Part shown: piece after piece, positions 17,988-27,002 of the stretch
Layout: every line of letters starts with the position of its first letter
Numbering within the stretch: position 1 is the first letter of the stretch
Assembly (NCBI RefSeq): GCF_018623055.1
Contig: NZ_CP076019.1
Span: forward strand, 2,170,001 to 2,234,000
DNA: 64,000 nucleotides
From: Halorubrum sp. 2020YC2
Lineage (GTDB): Archaea; Halobacteriota; Halobacteria; Halobacteriales; Haloferacaceae
Direction: 5' to 3'
Program-made: the position numbers and the translations under genes
The notes under the pieces: model-generated
The model's database searches: none
What the model saw: the letters and a program-made list of their open reading frames with translations, nothing else
What the model was told of the DNA's origin: nothing

Positions 17988-19715
17988 TCAGTCGTCGGCG
18001 GGCGCCGCGCTCGCCGCGTCGAGTCCGTCGCCGTGGCCCGGGACGGTGCCGTCGTCGTTCCAACCGCGGAGCGCGTAGTACTCCGAGAGCGCCGCGTCGA
18101 ACCCCTCGATCGCGTCCGCGTACGGGAGGGTGTCGTCCCCGCGGTCGAAGCCGCGGGCGTTGTTGAACGCGCGCTCCAGTTCGACGACCCGGGCGCCCAG
18201 CGCCTGAACGGCGTCGTAGTCGGCGTCGAGCAGCGCCGCGAGCCGGTCGTCCGTGACGGTGCCCCGCGAGAACTTACAGACGACCGCCGAGTCGAGGGCC
18301 GCGTTGCGGTTCTCCTTCGCGACGAGCTTCGGCGGCTTCCCCTCCAGCCCCTCGGGGTCGAGCGCGTCGTCGGGGTCGACGAGGGGGTACTCGTAGGGGT
18401 AGAACTCCCCGTACATGTGGTCGGCGCCGCGGTTCGAGGTCGCGAACGCGAGCCCCTGGCCGTTGAGCGCGCGGCCGTCGTGGCCGGCGAAGGCCAGTCC
18501 CTTCACCGTCCAGTCCTCGGCGCCGAACTCCTCGCTGGCGCGGTGGACGCCCTCCGCGAGCTTGTCCCCCACCCCCTCGCGGTAGGCGATCTGCTCGACG
18601 AGCGACCGGACCAGCCCCGCGTTCCCGAACTCGTCTTCGCTCTGCAGGAACATCGAGACGACGTCCCCGCAGGAGATGGTGTCCATCCCCAGCTCGTCGC
18701 ACAGCTCGTTGGCGGCCATCACGTCGACCACGTCGTCGACGCCCGCGTTCGAGCCGAACGCCATCACCGTCTCGAACTCCGGTCCCTCCGTCTCGATCCC
18801 CCGCTCCTCGTCGCGCGTGGGGAGCTTACACGCGAACGCGCAGGCCGAGCAGGTCCCCTTCTCGTACTTCTTCTCCTCGACGCGGTCGCCGGAGATGCCC
18901 TCGACGCCCTCGAAGGAGGTCTCCGCGAAGTAGTACGACGGGAGCGCGTCCACCTCGTTGGCCAGCTCCGTCACGCTCGTCGTCCCCTGCCGTTTCATGA
19001 TCGAGTCGGAGGTAGCCGCCTCGCGGTGGACCGCCCCCGCCTCGTCGGGCCAGTCGGGATCGATCTCGATTCCGGCGTCCGCCTCCCCGTCGAACGTGAG
19101 CGCCTTCACGCCCTTCGACCCGAGGACCGCGCCCAGCCCGCCGCGCCCGAACGCCCGCGTGTCCGAGGTCATGACCGACGCGAACCGCACCGCGTTCTCG
19201 CCCGCGGGACCGATACAGGCGACGTGTTCCGGGCCGAGGTCGCGCGTCTCCGCGAACCGGTCGGAGACGGCCGACACCTCGGCCTCCGCCAGATCGGGGA
19301 CCTCCTCGAAGGTCACGTCCGGCTCGCCGTCCGGCCCGACCTCGCGGACGTGGACCGCGAGCAGGTCGTCGCTCGCGCCGACGAGTTCGACCGCGGCGTA
19401 CCCCGCGCCGGTGAAGTTCCGCGAGAGGAACCCGCCCGCGTTCGACGACAGCAGGCCGTTCGTGAGCGGCGAGAGCCCCGTCGCGGCCATCCGGCCGGTG
19501 TAGGAGGTCGTCGAGTACTGCATCGGCCCCGTCGAGAGGTACAGCCGGTTCTCCGGCCCGAGCGGGTCGGCGTCGAACGGGATCCGGTCGTACGCGAGCG
19601 ACGTGTTGAGCCCGCGACCGCCGACGAACGACGCGAGCCGGTCGTCGATCGGCGTCGTCGACGCGGTCCGCTCTGTCAGGTCGATCGTGAGGAGCGGCCC
19701 CTGTGCGTGTCTCAT
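17988..19715 (-). CDS. Aldehyde:ferredoxin oxidoreductase-family protein
   Basis: 575-aa member of the AOR family, tungsten- or molybdenum-bispyranopterin enzymes that oxidise aldehydes with ferredoxin as acceptor. The [4Fe-4S] ligands appear as CSACAFACK near residue 285, with a fourth Cys in VVCKFSRG near 480. The N-terminal pterin-binding domain contains FVGGRGLNT and GRMAATGLSPLT. Haloarchaea have several AOR paralogues of mostly unknown substrate. A TATA box lies 26-32 bases before the ATG. Confidence 0.9.
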   Translation of the reverse strand: MRHAQGPLLTIDLTERTASTTPIDDRLASFVGGRGLNTSLAYDRIPFDADPLGPENRLYLSTGPMQYSTTSYTGRMAATGLSPLTNGLLSSNAGGFLSRNFTGAGYAAVELVGASDDLLAVHVREVGPDGEPDVTFEEVPDLAEAEVSAVSDRFAETRDLGPEHVACIGPAGENAVRFASVMTSDTRAFGRGGLGAVLGSKGVKALTFDGEADAGIEIDPDWPDEAGAVHREAATSDSIMKRQGTTSVTELANEVDALPSYYFAETSFEGVEGISGDRVEEKKYEKGTCSACAFACKLPTRDEERGIETEGPEFETVMAFGSNAGVDDVVDVMAANELCDELGMDTISCGDVVSMFLQSEDEFGNAGLVRSLVEQIAYREGVGDKLAEGVHRASEEFGAEDWTVKGLAFAGHDGRALNGQGLAFATSNRGADHMYGEFYPYEYPLVDPDDALDPEGLEGKPPKLVAKENRNAALDSAVVCKFSRGTVTDDRLAALLDADYDAVQALGARVVELERAFNNARGFDRGDDTLPYADAIEGFDAALSEYYALRGWNDDGTVPGHGDGLDAASAAPADD

Positions 19716-19740
19716 GCGCGTAGTGAGCGAACGAGCGGCG

Positions 19741-19747
19741 ATAAAAC
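19741..19747 (-). promoter_or_regulatory. TATA box of the AOR-family gene
   Basis: GTTTTAT on the minus strand, centred about 29 bases before the ATG at 19715. The boundary of repeat copy B lies about 45 bases further upstream. Confidence 0.55.
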
Positions 19748-19784
19748 TCGGGGTGGTCGTAATTTAAATATCAGTTCGCGGCGG

Positions 19785-20212
19785 CGATTGCTAATAAATG
19801 AACGAGGCGGTGGCGTCGCCGGCGGCTCTGCCGCCGGCTGCAAGAGGCGCGTCGCGCCTCCCTGCGTGCCGACGAGCGCCCGGAGGGCGTGAGTCGCACG
19901 CGCGAGGGAATCGCGAGCGGAGCGAGTGACGAGGCTGGGGAGGTGTGAGGTGCGGGGCTGTGCGGGGCGGGACTCAAAGGGGCAGCCACGAGGCGACCGT
20001 AGGCGACGCAAGCACCGCAGCGAAGGAACGGAGTGACTGAGGGAGGAGCGCAGCGAGCGTACGGTCGCCTCGTGGCTGGGGCTTTGGGGGTGTCCGCCGT
20101 CGGCAGACGAGAAATCATTTATAAACGGGCGACTGGGGCTTTGGCGGCCTTCACCGCAGAACCGACGATCAGTTATAAACATCCGACGCTGTATCGCGGT
20201 TTAACTTATAAA
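19785..20212 (+). repeat. Structured intergenic repeat, copy B (long form)
   Basis: Read on the plus strand: AATAAAT box near 19793, GCGGTGGC, an extra segment with hairpins GCCGGCGGC/GCCGCCGGC and AGGCGC/GCGCCT, hairpin 2 at 19864-19901 with a tandem GA motif, GAGGCTGGGGAGGTGTGAGG, then hairpin 1 at 19975-20086. Hairpin 1 has CAAAG/CTTTG, facing GGG/GGG, a perfect 19-bp stem (19983-20001 with 20060-20078) and a 58-base loop. TTATAAA boxes at 20119, 20173 and 20206 follow; the first is followed by a second CTGGGGCTTTGG. No protein gene is credible here. Confidence 0.9.
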
Positions 20213-20238
20213 CCACCGACCTGCGTCACCTGCTTTCC

Positions 20239-20766
20239 TTATTCGTCGAGGACGTGGTGCGTCACCGCGTCCGCCCCAGACTTCGCCGTCTCCAGCGTCG
20301 CGACTCGGAACATATCGTCCGCGCCCTCGACCGGGATCGGGAGCCCGCCCGGGTTCACGCGGACGGTCCCGTCGCGCGCCTCGGCGCCGTGGGCGTGGGT
20401 GTGACCGTGGAGCACGTAGTCGTAGTCGCCGCAGTCGACGAGCGCGCCGACGAGGAGTTCGCTCGTTCCGTGGGTGACCGCGACGTCGACGCCGTCGGCT
20501 TCGCTCGCACCGTCGAACGAGAGCGCGGCGGCTTCGCCGTGGTACTCGCCGAACGCCTCGACCGTCGACTCGACCGCCCACTCGCCGTCGTTGTTCCCGC
20601 GGACCGCATGGAACGCGAAGTCCGCGTCGAACGGCGTCACGGAGAACGGCGCGACGAAGTCGCCGCAGTGGACGACCGCGTCGACCCCCTCGCGCTCGAA
20701 CAGCGAGACGGCCGCCTCGACGGCGGCCAGGTCGTCGTGCGTGTCGGAGACGATGCCGATGCGCAT
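20239..20766 (-). CDS. YfcE/MJ0936-type metallophosphoesterase
   Basis: Calcineurin-like phosphoesterase of 175 aa. The metal ligands are visible as SDTHDD, HCGDF, GNND, THGT and GHTHAHG, in the order and spacing of the YfcE/MJ0936 family, whose members hydrolyse phosphodiesters in vitro. The ATG at 20766 gives the canonical MRIGIVSDTH start. It sits directly next to repeat copy B. Confidence 0.92.
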   Translation of the reverse strand: MRIGIVSDTHDDLAAVEAAVSLFEREGVDAVVHCGDFVAPFSVTPFDADFAFHAVRGNNDGEWAVESTVEAFGEYHGEAAALSFDGASEADGVDVAVTHGTSELLVGALVDCGDYDYVLHGHTHAHGAEARDGTVRVNPGGLPIPVEGADDMFRVATLETAKSGADAVTHHVLDE

Positions 20767-20802
20767 ACCGACCGGACGCCGCCGCGTCACTTCAACCCCC
20801 GC

Positions 20803-21804
20803 CTACTCGCCGGTCAGCGCCTCGCTCGCGGGCGCGAAGTCGATGGTCTGCCCCCGCCCCTTCTCGCTCGCGCGCTCGTACAGCATGTGCGCGGCCGCGA
20901 CCGTCTCGACCGCGGTTCCGCCCGAGTCGAAGACGGTCACCTCGTCGTCGCTCGTCCGACCGGAGTGATCGCCCGCGACGACCGCGCCGAGGTCGGCCGC
21001 GATGCCCTCGCCCTCCGCGATCAGGCCGGCCTCGACCGCGGCGAGGTACGAGCCGGCGTCCTGCGTCGCGCGCGCCCGGAGGTCGGGGACGTACGTCGCC
21101 CGCGCGACGAGTTCCGGCGGGAGTTCGTTCTTCTCGGGGTCGTACTGCCCCATCGCCGTGACGTGCGTCCCCGGCTCCACGTCGGCGTCGTCGATGACGG
21201 GGTCGCTCGCGGTCGTCGCGGTGATCACGACGTCGGCGTCCGCCAGCGCGTCGCTCGCGCTCTCGACCGCGTCGACGTCGGCCGCGAGGCGCTCGTCGAA
21301 GCCGGCGGCGAACAACTCTCGACTTTCCGGAGTGGGCGAGAAGACGCGGACCGCGTCGAACTCGCGGACCGTGGCGGTCGCCGCGACCTGCCCGCGCGCC
21401 TGCGCGCCGCTGCCGATCACGGCGAGTTCGGTCGCGTCGTCGCGGGCGAGCGCGTCCACCGCGACCGCGCCCGCGGCGCCCGTCTTGAACGGGTTCATCG
21501 ACGCGCCGTCGAGCAGCGCGAGCGGCGCGCCCGACTCGGCGTCGAACAGGGGCGTCATGAACCAGGCGTCCTCCGCGCCGAAGCCGGCGGAGTAGGCGTA
21601 CCCGCCCATCGCGCCCGTCTCCGGGAGGACGGCGGCGTAGGTGGTGAACATCCCCGGCGGGTCGCGGTTGAGCAGCTTCGTCCGCGGCTCCGCGGGCGCG
21701 CCCTCGCCGACCTGTCGGTAGGCGTCGCGCACGGCGGCGACGTAGTCGGCCGGCGCCGCGAGGTCGTCGACGTCGGAACTCGAAAGGAACAGGGTCTCCG
21801 TCAT
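20803..21804 (-). CDS. Ornithine cyclodeaminase / mu-crystallin family protein
   Basis: NAD(P)-dependent enzyme of 333 aa. The Rossmann loop is VIGSGAQARGQVAA near residue 124 and the substrate-side region has GGYAYSAGFG and the catalytic Asp in the C-terminal half (VTVFDSGGTA). Relatives include ornithine cyclodeaminase, archaeal alanine dehydrogenase and ketimine reductases, which sequence alone does not separate. It is monocistronic, 36 bases upstream of the phosphoesterase start on the same strand. Confidence 0.88.
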   Translation of the reverse strand: MTETLFLSSSDVDDLAAPADYVAAVRDAYRQVGEGAPAEPRTKLLNRDPPGMFTTYAAVLPETGAMGGYAYSAGFGAEDAWFMTPLFDAESGAPLALLDGASMNPFKTGAAGAVAVDALARDDATELAVIGSGAQARGQVAATATVREFDAVRVFSPTPESRELFAAGFDERLAADVDAVESASDALADADVVITATTASDPVIDDADVEPGTHVTAMGQYDPEKNELPPELVARATYVPDLRARATQDAGSYLAAVEAGLIAEGEGIAADLGAVVAGDHSGRTSDDEVTVFDSGGTAVETVAAAHMLYERASEKGRGQTIDFAPASEALTGE

Positions 21805-21862
21805 ATCCGGCCACTCGGGGCCCGGGAACTAAACGGTGCAGGAGGCGGCGATCCGGCCGGCG

Positions 21863-22108
21863 TCACGCGGACGACCGCCCGCCCGACCCGCCCTCACTTC
21901 GGCCGGGGCGCGACGACCCCGCGACCGCGGAGCCGTCGTCGCTGACTGGTGCCCTGACGAACACCGCGTGGGCCATGACGGCGGCGGCCGCCGCCGCGCC
22001 CGCGGGCATCGCCAGCGTCAACGACAGCCCGGCCAGCCTGAGGAGCGCGGTCACGCCGATCAGCGCTGCCGGGATGAGCCCGAGGACGTAGTCGTAGTAT
22101 CCAGTCAT
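21863..22108 (-). CDS. Small membrane protein of unknown function
   Basis: 81 aa: two membrane segments (about 6-28 and 30-52) followed by a Gly/Ser-rich tail. Its N-terminus MTGYYDYVLGLIPAALIGV is of a kind often seen in small haloarchaeal membrane proteins. The upstream region is AT-rich (TAAATTTTT near 22140), consistent with a promoter. No function can be given. Confidence 0.65.
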   Translation of the reverse strand: MTGYYDYVLGLIPAALIGVTALLRLAGLSLTLAMPAGAAAAAAVMAHAVFVRAPVSDDGSAVAGSSRPGRSEGGSGGRSSA

Positions 22109-22285
22109 GCGTCCATTGAATACTAGGGAGAGATCCGTATTAAATTTTTCTCGTGGTTCGACGGTGGTTCCCCTATGAGCACAGCAATGTAACTCATAAG
22201 TTATGAGCCGGTCGACCGTCCCGTCGACGCGGTGCGAAGTGGCGGCGGGTCGGAGAAGGCGGGGGCGTCGAAGCGGAGAAGCGGA

Positions 22286-22696
22286 CTACCGGAGCCGGAA
22301 GTAGAGGGCCCGCCAGCCGCCGAGCGCGACCGATCCCAAGACGAGCATGACGGCCGCGAAGGCGAGGTCGGCGCCGCCGCGGAAGACGAACGCGCGGAGC
22401 GCGAGCCCGACGACCGCCGCTGGGATCCACGACCGGATCACCAGCGGGACCGACGACTTCGCCGTCTCGGCCGCGCCCGCGGAGTAGGCGCCGACGAGCG
22501 GGGCGACCGCGACCCAAGCGATCAGGAAGGGCGCGTACACTCCCGGCAGGTACAGCGGGTGCGCGGTCAGGAACTCGACGGTGGTGTGGTTGAGCGTGCC
22601 GACGGTCAAAAGGAGGATCAACGCGATCAGGTCCCCGACGGCGAGCGGCGCGGCGCCGCGGTCGAGGCGGGCGGCGAGAGACGGCGGAGCGTCCAT
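22286..22696 (-). CDS. DUF3054-like membrane protein
   Basis: 136-aa protein with four predicted membrane segments, resembling the DUF3054 family (conserved GDLIALILLLTVGTLNH near the start and PLVIRSWIPAAVVGLALR in the middle). Its function is unknown. It stands alone between the small membrane protein and glyA. Confidence 0.8.
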   Translation of the reverse strand: MDAPPSLAARLDRGAAPLAVGDLIALILLLTVGTLNHTTVEFLTAHPLYLPGVYAPFLIAWVAVAPLVGAYSAGAAETAKSSVPLVIRSWIPAAVVGLALRAFVFRGGADLAFAAVMLVLGSVALGGWRALYFRLR

Positions 22697-22783
22697 ACCG
22701 ACCCCTGCGAGCCGCCCCCACTTTTACCGCACGGATTCGTCGGCGCGGGCGGGGAGGCGTCCTCCCCGCCCCGCGCTACCTCG

Positions 22784-24031
22784 TCACTCGTACAGCGGGT
22801 GCGCCTCGCAGAGCTCGACGACGCGCTCGCCGACCTCGTAGATGACGTCGTCGCTGTCGACGTCGTCCACGACGCGGTAGATCAGCTCCCCGACCTCCTC
22901 GATGGCCTCGGCGTCGAAGCCGCGGGTCGTCAGCCCGGCGGTGCCCGCGCGGATCCCCGAGGGGTCGAACGGCGAGCGCGTCTCGCCGGGGACGGTGTTC
23001 CCGTTGAGGACGATGTTCGCGGCCGCGAGCGCGTCCTCCGCGTCGCCGCCCGAGAGGTCCGGGTGCGAGTCGCGCAGGTCGGCCAACACGAGGTGGTTGT
23101 CGGTGCCGCCGGAGACCAGGGAGAGGCCGTGTTCCTGAAGCGTCTCGGCGAGCACCTCGGCGTTGTCGACGACCTGTCGGGCGTACTCCTTGAACTCGGG
23201 CTCTAAGGCCTCCTTGAAGCCGACCGCCTTGCCGGCGACGTTGTGCATCAGCGGGCCGCCCTGCCCGCCGGGGAAGACGGCCGAGTCGACGTCGTCCGCG
23301 AACTCCTCGTCGCACATCACGATCCCGCCGCGGCCGGCGCGGATCGTCTTGTGGGTCGAGCCGGTGACGAAGTCCGCCACGCCGACCGGCGAGGGGTGGA
23401 CGCCGGCGGCGACCAGCCCGGTAATGTGGGCGATGTCCGCGAGGTGGTAGGCGTCGACCGCGTCGGCCGCCGCCTGGATCTCCTCCCAGTCGACGGTACG
23501 GGGGTACGCCGAGTAGCCCGAGACGATGATGTCCGGATCGAACGACTCGGCCGTGTCGCGTAACCCCTCGTAGTCGATGTACCCCGTCTCGGGGTCGACC
23601 TCGTACTGCTCGACGTCGTACAGCTGTCCCGTGAAGTTCGCCGGGTGGCCGTGCGAGAGGTGGCCGCCGTGGTTCAGCTCCAAGGAGAGGATCTTGTCGC
23701 CCGGTTCGAGCACCGAGTAGTAGACGGCCTGGTTCGCCTGCGTGCCGGAGTGCGGCTGGACGTTGACGTGGTCGGCGCCCCACAGCTCCTTCGCGCGTTC
23801 GATCGCCAGCTCCTCGACCTCGTCGGCGTACTCGCAGCCGGCGTAGTAGCGCGACCCGGGGTAGCCCTCGGCGTACTTGTTGGTGAGGACGCTCCCCTGC
23901 GCCTCCAACACCGCCTCGCTCACGTGGTTCTCGCTCGCGATCATCGCGAGCGTCTGCTCCTGTCTGTCGCGCTCGCCCGCCAGCGCGTCTGCGACCGCCG
24001 GGTCGACCTCCCGGACGTACTCGTGGTCCAT
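22784..24031 (-). CDS. glyA: Serine hydroxymethyltransferase
   Basis: PLP enzyme of 415 aa that interconverts serine and glycine and supplies one-carbon units to the archaeal folate pool. The PLP Lys is in FVTGSTHKTIRAGRGG, and ENHVSEAVLEAQGSVLTNKYAEGYPG and GHLSHG match the family. The length is normal. Just before the ATG lies a perfect 12-base palindrome (GAACCCGGGTTC), and an ATTAAT at 24056-24061 is at TATA distance. Methionine synthase, sharing one-carbon metabolism, is about 10 kb away. Confidence 0.96.
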   Translation of the reverse strand: MDHEYVREVDPAVADALAGERDRQEQTLAMIASENHVSEAVLEAQGSVLTNKYAEGYPGSRYYAGCEYADEVEELAIERAKELWGADHVNVQPHSGTQANQAVYYSVLEPGDKILSLELNHGGHLSHGHPANFTGQLYDVEQYEVDPETGYIDYEGLRDTAESFDPDIIVSGYSAYPRTVDWEEIQAAADAVDAYHLADIAHITGLVAAGVHPSPVGVADFVTGSTHKTIRAGRGGIVMCDEEFADDVDSAVFPGGQGGPLMHNVAGKAVGFKEALEPEFKEYARQVVDNAEVLAETLQEHGLSLVSGGTDNHLVLADLRDSHPDLSGGDAEDALAAANIVLNGNTVPGETRSPFDPSGIRAGTAGLTTRGFDAEAIEEVGELIYRVVDDVDSDDVIYEVGERVVELCEAHPLYE

Positions 24032-24034
24032 GTT

Positions 24035-24046
24035 TGAACCCGGGTT
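24035..24046. promoter_or_regulatory. Palindrome overlapping the expected glyA transcription start
   Basis: GAACCCGGGTTC, a perfect 12-base palindrome, lies between the likely TATA box (ATTAAT, 24056-24061) and the glyA ATG at 24031. This is where a repressor could block initiation. No regulator can be assigned. Confidence 0.35.
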
Positions 24047-24235
24047 CGACCGCGCATTAATCCTTCCGTCGCCGTCTGAAGTCGCCTCCGTGGGACCGGA
24101 AACGCGACGCCGCGCGCGTCGCCGCTCCGCGGATCGGTCCGCCGCTCCGCTCGCGTCCCTTTTCGATGAACAGAATATCCCGTTTTTCGGGGTTTCAGAC
24201 CCTCTACGTGAGTTGTTCGTCCTTCAAATCCCGTT

Positions 24236-24263
24236 AATATTAAATACGCAACTGGCTTTTATA
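24236..24263 (+). promoter_or_regulatory. Promoter region of tbsP
   Basis: AT-rich TAATATTAAATACGC (24236-24250) lies 26-39 bases before the ATG at 24275, and a second TATA-like TTTTATA is at 24257-24263. The first has the right spacing for a leaderless transcript. The second is too close to the start and may be an operator or a chance run. Confidence 0.45.
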
Positions 24264-24274
24264 CGGAGAGATAA

Positions 24275-25102
24275 ATGGTGTCGAATTTGCTAGAGGCCGA
24301 CGTCGAGGCGGCGCTCGAAGCGGCCTTCGCCGGGGACGACGACGAACTGCTCATCGTGGACCCCTCGGCGGAGACGATCGTATCGCTGGTCGAGACCGCC
24401 GTCGGGCGGGACGACCTCCCGAAGCTGTCGATGCTCGCGGACGAACGCACGCTCAAGGACGTGTTAGACGACTTCGTCGTCGCGTCCCGGGCGGCGGACC
24501 TCGTCGCCGACGACGCCTTGGACCTCCGGGTGCTCGGCGGCGAGGTCGACAACGCCCTGTTCGTCTCCCCGTCCCGGGTCGTCGCGCTGGTCACGGTCGG
24601 GGAGGGCGTCGCCGCGCTCTCGACCGACGACGGCGAGTTCGTCGACGAGGTGTACGAGACCCACCGGGACGCGTTCGACGAGGCGTCGGCGTACACGCTC
24701 CGCACGCCGGCGATCAGCCGGGTCCGCGAGACGCTGGAGTCCGAGATCGGCGCCGAGGCCCGGGCCGACTTCGACGCCGTCCTCGACGCGGTCGAGGCGA
24801 ACGACGACGACGGGATCGAGTTAGACGAGGTGACCGTCTCGCTGCTCGTCGCGGCGAAGAACGACGTGCTCCTCTACGACATCTCGAAGTGGGGCGAAGA
24901 CGTCGGGATCGCCTCGAAGGCGACGTTCTCCCGGACGAAGACGCGGCTCGAAGACCTCGGGATCGTCGACACCGAGAAGGTCCCGATCGACGTCGGCCGA
25001 CCGCGGCTCCGCCTGAAGCTCGGCGACGAGCGCCTCCGAGGCGTCGACGCCGCCGAACTGGCGGCCGAGGCCGCCGAGATGATGGCCGCGACGCCGGCCT
25101 GA
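24275..25102 (+). CDS. tbsP: Transcriptional regulator TbsP (DUF5821 family)
   Basis: 275-aa haloarchaeal protein starting MVSNLLEADVEAALEAAF. The N-terminal two-thirds form an alpha/beta domain; a winged helix near 205-250 (DISKWGEDVGIASKATFSR, then TRLEDLGIVDTEKVP) should bind DNA. The family is known in Haloferax as TbsP, which acts with TrmB at the gapII promoter in glucose-dependent control. A TrmB-type regulator is encoded at 42665 in this window, though it need not be TrmB itself. The name rests on my memory of the family. Confidence 0.8.
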   Translation: MVSNLLEADVEAALEAAFAGDDDELLIVDPSAETIVSLVETAVGRDDLPKLSMLADERTLKDVLDDFVVASRAADLVADDALDLRVLGGEVDNALFVSPSRVVALVTVGEGVAALSTDDGEFVDEVYETHRDAFDEASAYTLRTPAISRVRETLESEIGAEARADFDAVLDAVEANDDDGIELDEVTVSLLVAAKNDVLLYDISKWGEDVGIASKATFSRTKTRLEDLGIVDTEKVPIDVGRPRLRLKLGDERLRGVDAAELAAEAAEMMAATPA

Positions 25103-25217
25103 CTGGGACGCCGGCCCGACGGCTCGCGCGCCGTTTCTCCGCTCTCCGGGTCCCGTCGGCGCGCCGGCGCGCGCCGCGGACCCGCGGCTTTTTTCCGTCG
25201 CCTCGCGTCCACCGAGT

Positions 25218-26909
25218 ATGGATATCGGACTTGTCGGGGACGGTCCCGCGGTCGAGGCCGCCGCGGCCGCGCTCGGCGACGTCGACGTGAACGCGATGCC
25301 CGTCGAGGCGGAGTTACTCGACGGGTTCGACGCCGCAGTCGTCGTCGACACCGCCGGCTCGGCGGCGTTCGCGGCCGCGAACGAGCTGCTCGACCGGTGG
25401 ATCGCGGTCGAGGTGGGCGGGCTCGGCGGCGTCCCGCTCGACGGCCTCGACGCCGCGGTGACCGTCTTCGACGACGCCTGTTACGACTGCCTTCGCGCCC
25501 GCGTCGGGAGCGGCGGGGCGGAGCCGGCCGACGCGCCGACCGGCCGCCGGTCCGCCGTGCGCTACGCCGGCGCGGTGGCCGGCCGCCGGGCGATCCGCCT
25601 GTTCACCGGCGACCCGGTGACCGACACCGTCGTCGAGGTGCCCGGCCCCGAGCGGACGCTCCTGCCCGCCCCCGGGTGCGACTGCGGGACGGACCCGGGC
25701 GACGCGCTCCCGCGCGAGGACGTCGAGCGGGACCTCGACGAGGCGATCGGCCGAGCGGAGCGCGCGGTCGACCGCCGGGTCGGCGCCCTGAGCGAGGCCG
25801 GCGAGCAGGAGTCGTTCCCGCTGCCGTACTACGTCGCGCGGATCGCGGACACGACGCCCTTCTCGGACGCCGACGCGGCCGACTTCGGCGGCGGCGCGGC
25901 CGCCGACTGGGACGCCGCGTTCATGAAGGCGCTCGGGGAGGGGTTAGAGCGGTACGCGGCCGGCGTCTACCGCGAGGCCGAGTTCACGCGCGCGCCGGCC
26001 GCGAACGTCTCGAGTCCCGTCACCCCGGACGCGTTCGTGCGGCCCGACGGCGCCGAGGCGTACGACCGCGGCGACCGGCTCCCGTGGGTCCGCGGCGAGC
26101 GCCTCGGGACGGGCGAGCCGGCCAGCCTCCCGGCGGAGTTCGTCGGCTTCCCGCCGCCGGAGAACCGGTATCGCCCGCCGATCACGACCGGGCTGGGACT
26201 CGGGAGCTCCGGGCCGGACGCCGCCTTGTCCGGGCTCTACGAGACGATAGAGCGCGACGCGACGATGACCAGTTGGTACTCCACGACGGAGCCGCTCGGG
26301 CTCGACGTCGACCACCCGGGGTTCGCGGCGCTGGAGAAGCGGGCGCGCGCGGAGTCGCTGTCGGTGACGCCGCTGCTCGTCACGACCGACGTGGACGTGC
26401 CCGTCGTCGCGGTCGGCGTCAGCCGCGAGGGCGACTGGCCGCGGTTCGCCGCGGGGTCGGGCGCCGACCTCGACCCGGCCGCGGCGGCGCGGAGCGCGCT
26501 CGCGGAGGCGCTGCAAAACTGGACCGAACTCCGGTCGATGGGCCGGGAGGCGGCCGACGAGCAGGGCGCGGCGATCGGTCACCACGCCGACCTGCCCGCC
26601 GAGACGGCGGCGTTCTTCGACCCGGACGCGACCGTCTCCGCCGAGGGGCTCGGGGAGCCGGCGCTGTCGGGGACGGAGGAGCTGACGGCCGCGGTCGACC
26701 GCGTCGAGGGCGTCGGGCTCGACCCCTACGTCGCGCGGGTGACGACCCGCGACCTCGCGGCGCTGGGCTTCGAGGCGGTCCGGGTGCTGGTCCCGGGCGC
26801 GCAGCCGCTTTTCACCGGCGACCCGTTCTTCGGCGACCGCGCGAGCGAGGTGCCGCGGTCGATGGGGTACGAGCCGGCGCTCGACCGCCCGTACCACCCC
26901 TTCCCGTGA
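25218..26909 (+). CDS. YcaO-domain protein with N-terminal E1-like region (SagD/cyclodehydratase-like)
   Basis: 563 aa. Residues 1-180 resemble the ThiF/E1-like part fused to YcaO in azoline-forming enzymes and carry two Cys pairs (CYDC near 90, CDCG near 155) that may bind zinc. Residues 190-563 form the YcaO domain, which activates amide bonds with ATP; acidic motifs such as KALGEGLERYAAG, SGLYETIERDA and ALAEALQNWTELRS match its ATP/Mg sites. The protein ends PYHPFP, like the proline-rich tails of cyclodehydratases. No precursor peptide or dehydrogenase gene is adjacent, so the substrate is open. Confidence 0.85.
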   Translation: MDIGLVGDGPAVEAAAAALGDVDVNAMPVEAELLDGFDAAVVVDTAGSAAFAAANELLDRWIAVEVGGLGGVPLDGLDAAVTVFDDACYDCLRARVGSGGAEPADAPTGRRSAVRYAGAVAGRRAIRLFTGDPVTDTVVEVPGPERTLLPAPGCDCGTDPGDALPREDVERDLDEAIGRAERAVDRRVGALSEAGEQESFPLPYYVARIADTTPFSDADAADFGGGAAADWDAAFMKALGEGLERYAAGVYREAEFTRAPAANVSSPVTPDAFVRPDGAEAYDRGDRLPWVRGERLGTGEPASLPAEFVGFPPPENRYRPPITTGLGLGSSGPDAALSGLYETIERDATMTSWYSTTEPLGLDVDHPGFAALEKRARAESLSVTPLLVTTDVDVPVVAVGVSREGDWPRFAAGSGADLDPAAAARSALAEALQNWTELRSMGREAADEQGAAIGHHADLPAETAAFFDPDATVSAEGLGEPALSGTEELTAAVDRVEGVGLDPYVARVTTRDLAALGFEAVRVLVPGAQPLFTGDPFFGDRASEVPRSMGYEPALDRPYHPFP

Positions 26910-27002
26910 GGGCGGGCGCGGGCACCGCGCGCCGCGTCGGTCGCCCCGGCGCCGACTGCCCGTGCCCGCGGATTTAGGTACCTCCGGGTCGCGGGAGGGC
27001 GT

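Noticed and set aside
18033..19892. Very long plus-strand frames (18033-19892, 20254-21945, 43205-45517)
   Set aside because: They are opposite strong genes or gene remnants (AOR family; phosphoesterase and cyclodeaminase; DUF255) and show shadow composition without domains.
19785..20212. Repeat copy B as an insertion sequence or CRISPR array
   Set aside because: There is no transposase, no terminal inverted repeats with target duplication, and no regular short repeats with unique spacers.
24030..24050. tRNA-like GGTTCGA sequence upstream of glyA
   Set aside because: No acceptor, D or anticodon stems can be folded around it. It is part of a palindrome.
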